Assembly (NCBI GenBank): GCA_019671005.1
Contig: CM033714.1
Span: 83,567,909 to 83,631,908 of the forward strand
Direction: 5' to 3'
DNA length: 64,000 bases
Source: Hibiscus mutabilis
Lineage: Eukaryota > Streptophyta > Magnoliopsida > Malvales > Malvaceae
Position numbers and translations under genes: made by a program. Under the pieces are notes generated by a model. It had not been told where the DNA came from. It saw only the letters and a program-made list of their open reading frames with translations, and ran no database searches. Of this stretch, positions 1 through 11,172 are shown piece by piece. Positions within the stretch are counted from its first letter, which is position 1, and each line of letters opens with the position of its first letter.

Positions 1-619
1 AATCCTTTTGTGATAAATGCGGAGTGCACTGCATTAGTGCATATATCCTTTGGAACACTCCAGAATCTGCTTCCCCCGTTGCATACTTGAGACTAGAAGA
101 GCCGTTGGAAGCGTTCCTCACCACACTGTCCATCAAAGTCTCCCAAACCGTATCGAATTCTGTTAAGTTCCATGCAATGTTGCCGGTAGTATAGCCTGTC
201 TTAGTTGGTTCTAGCTCCAGGGTTCCGTAAAAGGAGTAATTTGCATAGTGCACGCGACATGGTTTCCCTGCCCATAACATAGCTTGTTTCTGGTTGGGAC
301 AGGTATCTGTGAGATTGTGGATCGAGAAGTTGAGACATTCATAACAATGATCTGGAGTAGAGTCTCCTCTGCACATACCAAGAGCGTATACGTTGTCGGA
401 GTTTTGGCCAATACTGGCAGTGAAAAAGCCACCTTTTGAAGAGACATTAGTTGGGAGAGAAGCGAGAACAAGGTCCCGGTTTTTTCCATATGTGCTATTA
501 AAGCTGAAATTACCAGTGTCATAGCATTTTATTTCTATGCCGCTGGCAATGGCAACAAGAGTGATGCCGATAAGCAGGTAGGAGAGAATTGCAGAAAGAG
601 TTATAAGTTTACCCCACAT
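1..619 (-). CDS. Cysteine-rich receptor-like kinase, exon 1 (partial, runs off left edge)
   Basis: The minus-strand reading frame is open from ATG at 617-619 to the window edge. It begins with a hydrophobic signal peptide (MWGKLITLSAILSYLLIGIT), then a first DUF26 (Stress-antifung, gnk2-like) domain with the hallmark C-x8-C-x2-C (CRGDSTPDHCYEC, about 360-400). The start of a second DUF26 (IYALMQCTPHLS) lies at the edge. This is the usual exon 1 layout of CRKs, which are plasma-membrane receptor kinases with two extracellular DUF26 domains, a transmembrane helix and a cytosolic Ser/Thr kinase. Transmembrane and kinase exons would lie outside the window. Several N-x-S/T sequons are visible. No stop or frameshift is seen. 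It could also be a DUF26 secretory protein if no kinase follows, but the adjacent paralogue with a kinase favours a CRK. Confidence 0.82.
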   Translation of the reverse strand, partial: MWGKLITLSAILSYLLIGITLVAIASGIEIKCYDTGNFSFNSTYGKNRDLVLASLPTNVSSKGGFFTASIGQNSDNVYALGMCRGDSTPDHCYECLNFSIHNLTDTCPNQKQAMLWAGKPCRVHYANYSFYGTLELEPTKTGYTTGNIAWNLTEFDTVWETLMDSVVRNASNGSSSLKYATGEADSGVFQRIYALMQCTPHLSQKD

Positions 620-1060
620 TCTGAAGGAGATGGGAACTTTGGCAGAGGAGATTTGGTGCTTTTTTTTTCGAAAGTCTTAAACTTTTAACAGTAGACCGAA
701 ACTTAGTCTTTAGTTCCTGGAATTTTGATGATGGAACGTAACGATATCGGAAGACAGCCACTTGTTTACAATAAGGGATACTTCCATGTTTCTTGCTATA
801 GGAGCTTGAATTGTTGGCTGAATTGGTTTTGTTTGAACGTGAGATTTTAAGACTTCCAATGTCGCGGGTAAGTTATGGAATGATTTTTTTATTTTTCCAT
901 CGTTCCCGCTTTCTTCGAAGTTTGCTTGGCCAATTCAGTAAACTTGACCAATTTTTTTATACATACGTCCATTCAGCCAAAATGGACAACTCAACAACTA
1001 TTCATGAACTCTCATATCCTTGAAGTAATGAAGAAAAAGGAAGATGCAATGACTAGTAAA
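620..1060. other. Intergenic: upstream region of the CRK exon
   Basis: This stretch lies between the start codon of the first CRK and the stop codon of the next CRK relic, both on the minus strand. It must hold the promoter and 5' leader of the first CRK. I see no convincing coding potential and no motif I would assign with confidence. Confidence 0.4.
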
Positions 1061-2475
1061 TCACCGAGGCAACATATTCGAAATCGTAACCTCGTTAACA
1101 AAGCATATTCTATTACTTGAATTAGGCTGAATTGGTTCCGCAACGAAACGTCTAACATGAAATGCAGGTTCTGCTGGTAGAGGCAGAAATATGGTGTCGT
1201 TTCCCAACATAGCAACCACAGTTGACATGGTTGGTCTGTCTACAGGACCAGTTTGCACGCACAATAGGCCAATCTGGATGCATTTAAGCACCTCGGGGGG
1301 TACACTCGATTCGACAAGATGCTCTTCTATTAGCTTCATCCCTTCACCTTTCGACCATAGATTCCACGCCTACAATTATTGCTTAGAATTAGCCTAATGT
1401 ATATGATATAGTATTCATGTATTCACTGAGGATGGAATGAAAGAACATACAAAAGTCAGGAGGCTTTCAGCATGTCCCGAAATCTGAAATCCGCTGTTCC
1501 TTTTCCCACTTATAATCTCCAGCAAAAGGACTCCGAAACTGAAAACATCGGATTTGACAGAAAAAAGTCCTTCCATAGCATACTCGGGCGCCATGTATCC
1601 ACTATGAAGAAGGATTAAAACAAAATTATATAATCGCAGAAAACTTTGCAAAAACCGAACTGGTTTTTCAATGCGCATCGATGAATGGTATAAAAAACAT
1701 ACTATGATTCATTATTTGTATGGGATCTTTCTGACTTATATGATATTGATGCAGAGAACATATTTCTCCGAACTTGTCCATAAAATTTTTTATGAGGCAA
1801 CATGTTGGGAAGAATCTATAGACTTACTATGTTCCAACTACTCTGTTTGTATTTGCTTCATTTTGATCTCCACCAAAAAATTTTGCCAAACCAAAGTCTG
1901 AAATTTTTGGATTCATTTCATGATCAAGTAAAACATTACTTGCTTTAAGGTCTCTGTGGATGATTCTAAGGCGAGAATCTTCATGCAGGTACATGATACC
2001 TCGGGCAGATCCTCTAATTATGTTGAGTCGTTTCTTCCGTGTCAGCTGCACAGCCAAACTCGAATCTGATAAATCTCAAGAAAAAAAAATTTATTAGTTA
2101 AATATTCAAATTTATTTTGTTTGTATATGAGATAATGTTGTTATCAAGAGATTTAAGAATTGAACCGAATAGGAACACGTCAAGGCTTTTGTTGAGCATG
2201 AATTCATATACAAGCAACTTTTCGTTTCTCTCTAAGCAACATCCCAAGAGCCTCACCAGATTTCTATGTTGTAATCTGGCAATTAACATGACTTCATTCT
2301 TGAACTCAAGCAGCCCTTGACCGGAGGTTCTCGAGAGCCTTTTAACTGCAATTTCTTTACCATCTGCTAGAGTGCCCTGGAAATTAACATATTAACATGA
2401 ATACTTTGTTCAGTGTGATAAAGATTCCTACCCATAGTTACCTTGTATACAGGACCGAATCCACCAGTGTCATAG
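1061..2475 (-). pseudogene. CRK kinase-domain exons (3' part of a chimeric CRK relic split by an LTR element)
   Basis: Five minus-strand kinase exons are visible with GT-AG borders: 2442-2475 (GGFGPVYK glycine loop), 2166-2376 (211 bp, VKRL lysine), 1828-2065 (238 bp, HRDLKASN catalytic loop and DFGLAKFF), 1451-1601 (151 bp, GYMAPEYAMEG) and 1061-1369 (PVDRPTMSTVV, ending NMLPR and a stop). The 211/238/151 exon sizes fit the CRK family. The kinase frame is open and the catalytic residues are present. The 5' side stops at 2475, where a retrotransposon begins. The matching first exon lies beyond it at 10412-10491. No DUF26 or transmembrane exon lies between them, so no complete receptor can be made. 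Confidence 0.85.
2471..2475. repeat. Target-site duplication (left copy, CATAG)
   Basis: CATAG lies immediately left of the LTR and is repeated at 10412-10416 immediately right of the other LTR. A 5-bp duplication is typical of LTR-retrotransposon integration. Confidence 0.93.
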
Positions 2476-4385
2476 TGTAGCGATGTCCCCCTCGCTAAAA
2501 AGGTGGGTGGTTTTTTTGTTTTTATTTTATTTTGAAAATAATGTCGTCCGCGTGGAGTTTTATAAAACCCGTGTTTTATTTAAAAATAGAGTCGCCACCG
2601 GCAACTCAAGGTGGACCGAACACCGTAAAAAACCAGAGATTTTAAAATATCGGGTTCGGGAGTCGGTTACGGATGAGAAAGGATTAGCACCCCCCACACC
2701 GCCCAAAATTGGTATTTTCATAATTACTGCTTTATTAATATTAGACTTTCCGGATTAAAGTGACGATTAAATTAAAATTTGATTATAAGTGCAAGTAAAT
2801 TTTAAAAGCCCCGTTATCCGAGAGTAAACGCCCAACCATCATCACTACGCCTGATACTGGCCCCGTTTACGCTCGGATAAAAGGGCACTGCATTGACAAT
2901 TATATATTTCCGAAATGCAATCTTAGAACATGACAAACATAAATAAATACAATGTGATAAAAATATAAATAAATACTAACGTAATAAAATACTAATCTAA
3001 CATACATACATAAATATTAATCTAACACATAAAATATAATAATAATAATAATAATAATAACAATAATAATAACAATAATAATAATAATAATAACCATGCT
3101 AAAATATGTGAACCAAATAAAAAACATGAACTAGTGATTAAAATGCATGATGTGATAATTTACATGGCATAAATGACAAATATTAGGGACTAAAATGCAA
3201 CAAATGCAAAATATAGGGAAATAAATGTAAACTAACAGAAGTATTATGCTGGAAATTATAACATATAATTCAGTGACCAAATTGAAATGAAATATAAATT
3301 AAAGGCTAAAACCATGACCATACTAGACACTCATAAAACGTATAAGGACTAAACAAAGAATTAGACCATGGACTGAAGCGAATGCAGGGAAGAATTTGGG
3401 GGACCTGAAACGTAATTAGACCATAAAAAGGAACGCGGATCCCCTTTGGGTAACCGGATCAAAACATGGGTTGAGGAGCCTAAACGGCGTCGTTTTTGTA
3501 TACTAGTTTAAAATAAGGATTATGATTGTTTATTTGTTAAAAAAACAGAATAAACATTAAAAAAAACCAATCTACTCGGTTCTCTTCTTCCAGCTCTCGA
3601 CGGCGCCACCAGGGAAACCTTCAGGCTCGACCGACCGTTATATGCCGTTCACCGGCGGATCGACGTCACGGCGAGGATTTCCGCGTTCCCGAGCGACTAG
3701 GTAAGATTTGAAATACTCTTTTTTGTTTTTTTATAAAACTTTGATTCAAATAAAAAAATAAATCTTGATTTAAAACTAAGAATAAAGTTCAAGAGGGCTT
3801 TGAAATTTTTATTAACTCCTCAAAACCTTTACAAATTTTGATTTCGGATTTCCCCCTTTTTTTGATCGAAAATGAACTCCTTTCCCCCTTTTTTAATCCG
3901 AAAACCCTTCAGATTTTCCTTTTGTTTCGTTTTATAACCAATTTTTTACAATAAAATACCTAACAACCCTTCTATTTTTAATCTGCAAATGGGATGGGGT
4001 ATGGGCAAAATGAGGAATAGTGATGGGAGAGCCGAATTTGGGGCGGATTCTATGGGAATGGGTATGGCAGAGGGTTCGGTCGGTGTAGAACAAGGGTATG
4101 GGTGGTAAGTTTGGTTTTGTTTTATTTATGGTTGATAAGTTAAGGTTTCTATAATATTAATTTGGGGTTTAATTTTAGGGTTTCAGGATTCAGATGGGTT
4201 TGAAACGGGTAATCGGCGACGGTGGCCGGAATGGATGTCAGCAGCGGCAAGGGTGTATAGCGGCGGCAGATGAAGGGTTCTGGGTTGTTTTAGAATTTTA
4301 GGGTTCTTGTTACCGGGTTGGGTTTTACTATTTGGGTCAATTATTGGGTTTATGGATTTGGGTTGGGCAAAAACAGGTTATCACA
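2476..4385 (-). repeat. 3' LTR (element orientation) of the Tat-type retrotransposon
   Basis: It starts TGTAGCGATG and ends TTATCACA on the plus strand, giving TGT...ACA ends. It aligns along its length with 8484-10411, with scattered substitutions and small indels. It contains a (TAA)n microsatellite at 3036-3093. Confidence 0.93.
3036..3093. repeat. (TAA)n microsatellite in left LTR
   Basis: A run of TAA units with a few TAACAA interruptions. The same tract in the other LTR (9041-9105) has a block of GATGAT units, so the two copies have diverged here. Confidence 0.9.
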
Positions 4386-4402
4386 GCTGCCCCTCTTTGC
4401 TC
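4386..4402 (-). other. Polypurine tract of the Tat-type element
   Basis: The complement reads GAGCAAAGAGGGGCAGC directly against the LTR end. Its position and composition fit the plus-strand primer site, which fixes the element on the minus strand. Confidence 0.75.
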
Positions 4403-4659
4403 ATTGTTGTGTAACAGCAATAGAGCAAAGACTAAAATGACCCGTTTTTGTCCGATTCGACTGAGCTTCTCCTCTTGATACATGTCGTCATTCTTCGGTA
4501 GATCTTTTTTTTCTTCAATACATGTCTTCTTTCTTGTCTTGGTTGATCTACCTTGTCACTCTTGGGAAGCAAAATCTTCAAAATAGGGAGTTGTCTGTTG
4601 GGGAAGCAAAATGAGTCCAACTTACTACATTATTGATAATAAGCTAGTACCTAAAGAGA

Positions 4660-5343
4660 ATTCGACCCATCTGCAACACCGACGAAGAGGCAGGGTCTAC
4701 AAAATTCGATCCAACTGCAACACTGACGAGGAGGCAAGACCGATGGATGAAAGTTCTGATGTCTGATCCAGCTACAACTCTGACGAAGAGACAAGACCAA
4801 AAAACTGACAACTTCTTCATTTTCTCCTTTTCTTTTTTGTTTTCCTTTTCTTTTTGCTTTTTCTTTTCTACTTTTTTCATTTTGCTCTATTTTTCTTCTT
4901 TTTTTCATTTTTTTCCTTCTTTTTTTTTCATTTTTTCTTTTTTAGATACAACATTGATAAAACTTGAAAGTTGGTAAATTTTGACCAAGCTACAACACCG
5001 ACGAAGAGGCATGGTCTAAAGTTAGTAATGTTGATCCAGCTATGACACTGACAAAGAGGCAGGATCAAAAGTTAGTGAATTTGGTCTAGCTACAACACCG
5101 ACGAAGAGGCAAGACCGGAAGTTAGTGAATTAGGTTCAGCTACAACACCGACGAAGAGGCAGAACCGAAAGTTAGATTTGACCAAGCTACTACACCGACG
5201 AAGAGGCAATGTCTGAAGATTTGATCCAGCTACAACTCTGACGAAGAGGCAGGATCGGTGGATGAAAGTTCTGATGTTTGATCCAGCTACAACTCTGACG
5301 AATATGCATGACCGAAGGATTGAAAGTTCATTTTGATTTTTTT

Positions 5344-5384
<41 letters not shown>

Positions 5385-5830
5385 CTTTTTTTTCTTTTTT
5401 TAAATACAACATTGATACAACTAGAAAGTTAGTAAATTTTGACCAAGCTACAACACCGACGAGGAGGCATGGTCTAAAGTTAGTAATGTTGATCAAGCTA
5501 CAACACCAACGAAGAGGCGAGATCAAGAGTTAGTGGATTTGGTCTAGCTACAACACCGATGAAGAGGCAATACCGAGAGCTAGTGACTTAGGTTCATATA
5601 CAACACCGACAAAGAGGCAGACCCGAAGGTTAGATTTGACCAAGCTACAACATCGACGAAGAGGAAGGTCTGAAGATTTAATCCAGCTACGACTCCGACG
5701 AAGAGGCATGATCAGATGGTTTTCTTCTTCTTCTTTTTTCGATCAAGCTACAACTCTGACGAAGAGGCATGATCAGACTTTGGCAAATTTGGTTCAACTG
5801 CAACACCGATGAAGAGGCAGAACCTTAAAT
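4660..5830. repeat. Tandem repeat array in the 3' UTR of the Tat-type element (~50-bp units)
   Basis: About 18 diverged units, spaced roughly 45-60 bp, share the core CTACAACACCGACGAAGAGGC, usually preceded by GACCAAG or GATCCAG and followed by a variable spacer. The array is broken twice by T/C-rich tracts (4816-4945 and 5335-5401). In element orientation it lies between the internal region and the polypurine tract, the place where Tat-lineage elements are known to carry hypervariable tandem repeats. No long open frame crosses it. Confidence 0.85.
5335..5401. repeat. Long poly-T / T-rich tract
   Basis: Almost uninterrupted T with a few C, inside the tandem array. Short open frames of poly-Phe or poly-Lys here are artefacts of composition. 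Length may be unreliable in the assembly. Confidence 0.85.
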
Positions 5831-6199
5831 TTATAAAGTTGGATCTATCCACACCATCAACGGAGGGGAAGATCAGATTTCAGCAACACATATCTTACTA
5901 TACCATCAACGGGGGAGCAAGATCGGCAAATGAAAACAACTTGACTTTCATTTTGATTTGATTTTTTATTTTTTGGATTCTTTGATTTTTCCTTTTTATT
6001 TTCTTCTCTTTTTTTGAATTTTTTTTCTCTTTTGAACTTTCTTTTTCAATTTTTTTGAATTTTTTTGAATTTTTTTTTTAATTTTTTTCGATTTTTCTTG
6101 AACTTTCTTTTTTGATTTGTTTTGTAAGTAAAAGAGCAAATTCCAAGGAAAAGTTTGGTCTAGCTGTAACACTGTCGAAGAGGCAAGACTTGGGTAAGA

Positions 6200-6520
6200 T
6201 TTGATCTGCCACATCACTGGCGGAGAGACTAGATCAGCAAAATGTGAGACCCACTACACCACCGACGGAGAGGTAGGGCTGAATGAAAATTTTGATCTGC
6301 AACACCACCGACGGAGGCAAGATCTGGATAGGATTTGATATGCTACACCACTACCGAAGAGACTAGATCAGCAAAATGTGAGACCCGCTACACCACTGAC
6401 GGAGAGACATGACCGAATGGAAAATCTGATTTGCAACACCACCGACGGAGGCAAGATCTACATTAAGTTGGCATACCACCACTGACGAAGGCATGATTTG
6501 GATTGCTGTGCCATTGTCAA
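6200..6520. repeat. Second tandem array, ~60-bp units
   Basis: Repeats of a related but distinct unit (CCACCGACGGAGGCAAGATC, alternating with CTACACCACTGACGGAGAG) follow the first array after a T-rich spacer. They look like a divergent subfamily of the same 3'-UTR repeat. Confidence 0.7.
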
Positions 6521-6679
6521 CGAGATAATTTTTTGGAAAAATTTGCTCGGCTTCTCTATCGACAGAGGGCAAGATCTGGAAGGAATTTCTGTTGGCATGA
6601 GTGATAGTCGGGAAATTGTTAGTGTCCGTCACGCCATCGTCGGAGGAATGAGATCCTGAAATGGAAAAAAACATTTATT

Positions 6680-8465
6680 AGTAACTGTTCAAAAACTTGT
6701 CACTTATACCTTTTATTTCAGATGTTTAAGCATTTTTGTGTTTTTTTGGCCTCCTCCATGACTAAGGTTGGCCATCGTGTCGTTTCCTCCATGTTGAGGA
6801 TGTTCGGGCTCTCCTTCGAACCTGTTTGTAAGCAAAAATGCATGCATGATTTTTATGCCTAAATGCATGTGTCTATCTTAAATGCATGGTGACTTCAGTG
6901 TATGCACTTAATCTAAATGTATAACGCATGCAAAAATGGTTTAATGCAAGATGAATGCAATCTAAATGCATGAATGTGATATGATTTTTTTGGCCCTCAA
7001 TAGGATGCCCTGACTCCTCACTAGTCCTATCAAGATCTTGATCTTTTGCGTGTGATGGTGCCCTAACCTCTTCTTGGGTTCGATCATCCATCTGGGTGCA
7101 TGCCCCAATATTTTGTTCATTCTATGTTGTCGTCTAAAACTACTCTTGTAGCAAATTTGAAACTTTTATGTTCGCTCTTTTCTTTTTTCGTGGGGCTTAC
7201 ATTGTCCTCATGAAGATATTGTGTTGCCCCCTAGGTCGGGTTCACAAATTTGCTGTGTTGGGTAACTTATCTCTTTCTGATCAATGCGGAGCAGTGATGA
7301 TATGTAGTTGTCGAATGCTTGTTTCTGAACCTTGATGGAGAATGCCCCCAAATTGAAGTCTTGTCAGAGATATGGTGTTTGCAGCAGACGCTTTCGGATA
7401 TGCCCCAAGATCGGGCTTTTGTAGAGGTTCTGTAAGGTGCTAGATCGACCAACTTTGTTGTATCAGATGAGGTAACCCGATGACCGGCTTTAAAATTTTC
7501 AAAATGTATGCATGTAAATGAGGTGCATGTCTTAGATGCGAAAGTACTGATTCAAAAATTATTCTTGTGGCTCAACTTTCCGAACTCATGGGATTCATTT
7601 GCAACTTTGAATATTGCCTTGATATCTAGAGTGTTAGATTTTCTCCCAATGATAATTTTTCAAATTGAGAACCAGTCGTGAATCAGCATTTCATGCTGGT
7701 AAAATGCAAAAAATTAAAGTGTAATATGCCATGCAGTGAATGCCAAAATGAGCAGATATGACGTGATCACAAAAATGGGTCAATTTGAAATTAGGGTAAA
7801 AATGAAAGATTTATGATCGGGTAAACCACTTGAACCAACACCCCAATGTAATGCAAATGCAATGATGTATGCAAAAAAAGGGTAAAACAAACAAGAAAAC
7901 GAGTCAGTACCGGATAAGATCAATAACACATAAATAGAAGAACAATTTAGATAAGGTAAACAAACAAAACAACCCTATTTATATCCCGTCTAAAATACCT
8001 AGGTTATCCGCATGGCTCTAACAGGGTGGGTTTCTATATGTTCTCTACATGCAGTGTTGGTTCTAGGAGGTACCCGAATTGTCCTTGCTATACTCTACTA
8101 AGAGTAGCAAGGCCCCCCGTCATCACCCATTATAGGCTCCTTTCAACCGGGTTCAATTCAGGGGGACCCATTCGCTTATGCCTGCACGAAGGAACGATAT
8201 CCCTACGAAAGCATAAGGTACTCGAGCCCCGAAAGTACTTGCTAGGCCTACACGGAGGAACGATATCCTCACGAAAGCATTAACGTTTTCCCCCACTTAA
8301 AAGGACGGGTTTATATGACAAATTTTAAATGCGTTAAAATAAACGCGCAATTATAACTGAATGTTAATTTAATAGTCACTTTAATCCGAAATTTCTAATA
8401 AGTAAAGCGGTAATTATTTAAAAAAGCTCGACTCTCTTTTATTTTTGAAAACCAAAAATGCGTTC
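6680..8465. other. Internal region of the Tat-type element, no recognisable gene
   Basis: This should hold gag and pol in an autonomous relative. Only short open frames occur. None shows a zinc knuckle, DTG/DSG protease, YxDD polymerase or integrase motif. Around 8180-8280 a unit of about 60 bp containing GGAACGATATCC is present twice. Confidence 0.6.
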
Positions 8466-8483
8466 CCCAGCGGAGTCGCCATC
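8466..8483 (-). other. Primer-binding site (tRNA-Arg type)
   Basis: Read on the minus strand, TGGCGACTCCGCTGGGGA follows the LTR end after two bases. It closely matches the complement of the 3' end (with CCA) of a plant tRNA-Arg as I remember it. One position differs from the version with CCACTGGGGA. Confidence 0.75.
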
Positions 8484-9039
8484 TGTAGCGATGTCCCCTC
8501 GCTAAAAAGGTGGGCGGTTTTTTTGTTTTTACTTTATTTTGAAAATAATGTCGTCCGCGTGGAGTTTTATAAAACCCGTGTTTTATTTAAAAATGGAGTC
8601 GCCATCGGTCACTCAAGGTGGACCGGACACCGTAAAAAACCAGAGATTTTAAAATGCCGGGTTCGGGAGTCGGTTACGGATGGGAAAGGATTAGCACCCC
8701 CACACCGTCCAAAATTGGTACTTTCATAATTACCGCTTTATTAATATTAGACTTTCCAGATTAAAGTGACGATTAAATTAAAATTTGATTATAAGTGCGA
8801 GTAAATTTTAAAATCCCCGTTATCCGAGAGTAAACGCCCAACCACCATCACTACGCCTGATACTGGCCCCGTTTACGCTCGGATAAAAGGGCACCGCATT
8901 GACAATTATATATTTCCGAAATGCAATCTTAGAACATGACAAACATAAATAAATACAATGTGATAAAAATATAAATAAATACTAACGTAATAAAATACTA
9001 ATCTAACATACATACATAAATATTAATCTAACACATAAA

Positions 9040-9075
<36 letters not shown>

Positions 9076-10411
9076 TAATAATGATGATGATGATAATAAT
9101 AATAACCATGCTAAAATATGTGAACCAAATAAAAAACATGAACTAGTGATTAAAATGCATGATGTGATAATTTACATGGCATAAATGACAAATATTAGGG
9201 ACTAAAATGCAACAAATGCAAAATATAGGGAAATAAATGTAAACTAACAGAAGTATTAAGCTGGAAATTATAACATATAATTCAGTGACCAAATTGAAAT
9301 GAAATATAAATTAAAGGCTAAAACCATGACCATACTAGACACTCATAAAACGTATAAGGACTAAACAAAGAATTAAACCATGGACTGAAGCGAATGCAGG
9401 GAATAATTAGGGGGACCTGAAACGTAATTATACCATAAAAAGGAACGCGGATCCCCTTTGGGTAACCGGATCAAAACATGGGTTGAGGAGCCTAAACGGC
9501 GTCGTTTTTGTATACTAGTTTAAAATAAGGATTAGGATTGTTCATTTGTTAAAAAAACAGATTAAACATAAAAAAAAACAATCTACTCGGTTCTCTTCTT
9601 CCAGCTCTCGACGGCGCCACCAGGGAAACCTTCAGGCTCGGTCGGCCGTTATATGCCGTTCACCGGCGGATCGGCGTCATGGCGAGGATTTTCGCATTCC
9701 CGAGCGACTAGGTAAGATTTGAAATCCTCTTTTTTGTTTTTTATAAAAGTTTGATTCAAATAAAAAAAAAATAAACCTTGATTTAAAACTAAGAATAAAG
9801 TTCAAGAGGGCTTTGAAATTTTTATTAACTCCTCAAAACCTTTACAAATTTTGATTTCGGATTTCCCCCTTTTTTGGATAAAAAATGAACTCCTTTCCCC
9901 CTTTTTTAATCCGAAAACCCCCTTCAGAATTTCCTTTTGTTTCGTTTTATAACCAAATTTTTACAATAAAATACCTAACCACCCTTCTATTTTTAATCTG
10001 CAGATGGGATGGGGTATAGACAAAATGAGGGATAGTGATGGGAAAGCTGAATTTGGGGCGGATTCTATGGGAATGGGTATGGCAGAGGGTTCAGTTGGTG
10101 TATAACAGGGGTATGGGTGGTAGGTTTGGTTTTGTTTTATTTAGGGTTGATAAGTTAAGGTTTCTATAATATTAATTTGGGCTTTAATTTCAGGGTTTCG
10201 GGATTCAGATGAGTTTGAAACGGGCAATCGACGATGGTGGCCGGAATAAATGTCAGCGTCGGCAAGAGTGTATGGCGGCGGCAGATGAAGGGTTCTGGGT
10301 TGTTTTAGAATTTTAGGGTTCTTGTTACCGGGTCGGGTTTTAATATTTGGGTCAATTATTGGGTATGGTTTGGGTTTATGGATTTGGGTTGGGCAAAAAC
10401 GGGTTATCACA
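8484..10411 (-). repeat. 5' LTR (element orientation) of the Tat-type retrotransposon
   Basis: A near-identical partner of 2476-4385, with the same TGTAGCGATG start and TTATCACA end on the plus strand. It is followed by the CATAG duplication at 10412-10416. Confidence 0.93.
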
Positions 10412-10491
10412 CATAGCATATTGTGGCAGCGGTAACAAGACTGATGCCCGTAAGCAGATAGGAGAGAATCGAAGACAGATTTAACCCACAT
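10412..10491 (-). pseudogene. CRK relic, signal-peptide exon (5' part of the split chimeric CRK)
   Basis: The minus strand starts ATGTGGGTTAAA and aligns with the signal peptide of the intact CRK at 540-619. After a net 8-bp deletion the frame shifts, and the next frame reads SILSYLLTGISLVTAA then CY. Across the retrotransposon (10412 to 2475) the sequence continues as DTG-GFGPVYK. The mature N-terminus therefore runs straight into the kinase glycine loop, and both DUF26 domains and the membrane helix are missing. Confidence 0.78.
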
Positions 10492-10980
10492 TTTGAGGCC
10501 AAAACAAGAAGTTGGAAACTTTTGTTCCAGATTTTACTTGCCTTTTGCTGGAGAAAGAGTTAGGGGCGGCCATTACAGCAGTGCCTTGACTTGCCTGTAT
10601 GACGTAAAGATATCAAATTCAAATGCCATGTGGAGAGCAACTGCTAGTTGACAAACAAGTTAGTACAATTATACAACTGCTAGCTAACACCCGAATCAAC
10701 CAATATAGGTGCAATGGATAAGTGCTCAATCGAGATTATAATTTTCATGAAGGCTAATTACACGAGAGCTTCCTAAACTATGAGCAAATTTTTGAATTGG
10801 TCTCTTTACTTCAAAATGAAAAACAGAGAAATAATTTTTTCGAGTAAAACGTAATCATAGATTAAGAGGAAAAGAAGGAAAGAATTAAGAAAAGAACACT
10901 TTTTGTTAATGGAAAGTAACTTCTATTCAGTCGATCAAACCAGTTATGTGATGACAAAGAATTTCAGTTAATGGAAAGGA
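10492..10980. other. Intergenic, upstream of the chimeric CRK relic
   Basis: AT-rich with no coding potential that I can support. It lies between the signal-peptide relic and a DUF26 fragment, both in minus orientation. Confidence 0.4.
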
Positions 10981-11172
10981 TTAAGAGGACAATGAACTTG
11001 CTCGAGTTGCTTCATCTTTTTGACGACAACAATCTGAGAAGTGTGTAATAACATTCTGAAAACATAAATTGCAACCTATGTCGGAAATATCTGGCGTGCA
11101 CTGTGCAAAGTCGTCTTCTTCCGTGACTGTGTCACTATCCGATACCGTCCCACCAGACCTGGAACTTGGGTC
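10981..11172 (-). pseudogene. DUF26 domain fragment (CRK-derived)
   Basis: One minus-strand frame is open for about 62 codons and ends with a stop at 10981-10983. It contains FAQCTPDISDIGCNLCFQNV followed by THFSDCC, which is the C-x8-C-x2-C and downstream CC pattern of a second DUF26 domain. The upstream part (an acidic Ser/Thr-rich stretch) is not typical. No signal peptide, transmembrane or kinase exon adjoins it. It is most likely a stray exon piece from the CRK cluster. Confidence 0.55.

Larger units (their letters stand above)
2476..10411 (-). mobile_element. Non-autonomous LTR retrotransposon, Tat/Ogre-type (Ty3-gypsy)
   Basis: Two near-identical LTRs of 1910 and 1928 bp flank about 4.1 kb of internal DNA, with 5-bp CATAG duplications outside. 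Orientation is minus. The strand complementary to 8466-8481 reads TGGCGACTCCGCTGGG directly inside the right LTR, a primer-binding site close to the 3' end of plant tRNA-Arg. A purine-rich tract (complement of 4386-4402, AAAGAGGGGCAGC) directly precedes the left LTR. This PBS/PPT pair is what I associate with the Tat/Ogre branch. I recognise no gag, protease, RT, integrase or RNase H, so the element must have used proteins of relatives. Its 3' side (plus coordinates 4660-6520) is a tandem array. It interrupts a CRK relic. Confidence 0.88.

Noticed and set aside
1012..1215. Small open frames around the CRK stop codon
   Set aside because: Overlapping frames of the last CRK exon and its 3' flank, with no independent support.
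4644..4977. Open frames rich in Lys/Glu or Phe/Ser on the two strands
   Set aside because: They come from a T/C-rich low-complexity tract and have no family likeness.
5287..5533. Open frames across the poly-T run
   Set aside because: Poly-Phe and poly-Lys translations of a homopolymer.
4660..5830. CRISPR-like appearance of repeats with variable spacers
   Set aside because: Units are diverged, spacing is irregular, the array lies inside a plant LTR element, and the surroundings are eukaryotic.
10141..10491. 116-residue minus-strand open frame starting MWVKSVFDS
   Set aside because: It begins in the CRK signal-peptide relic and runs by chance into the LTR. The two parts belong to different sequences.
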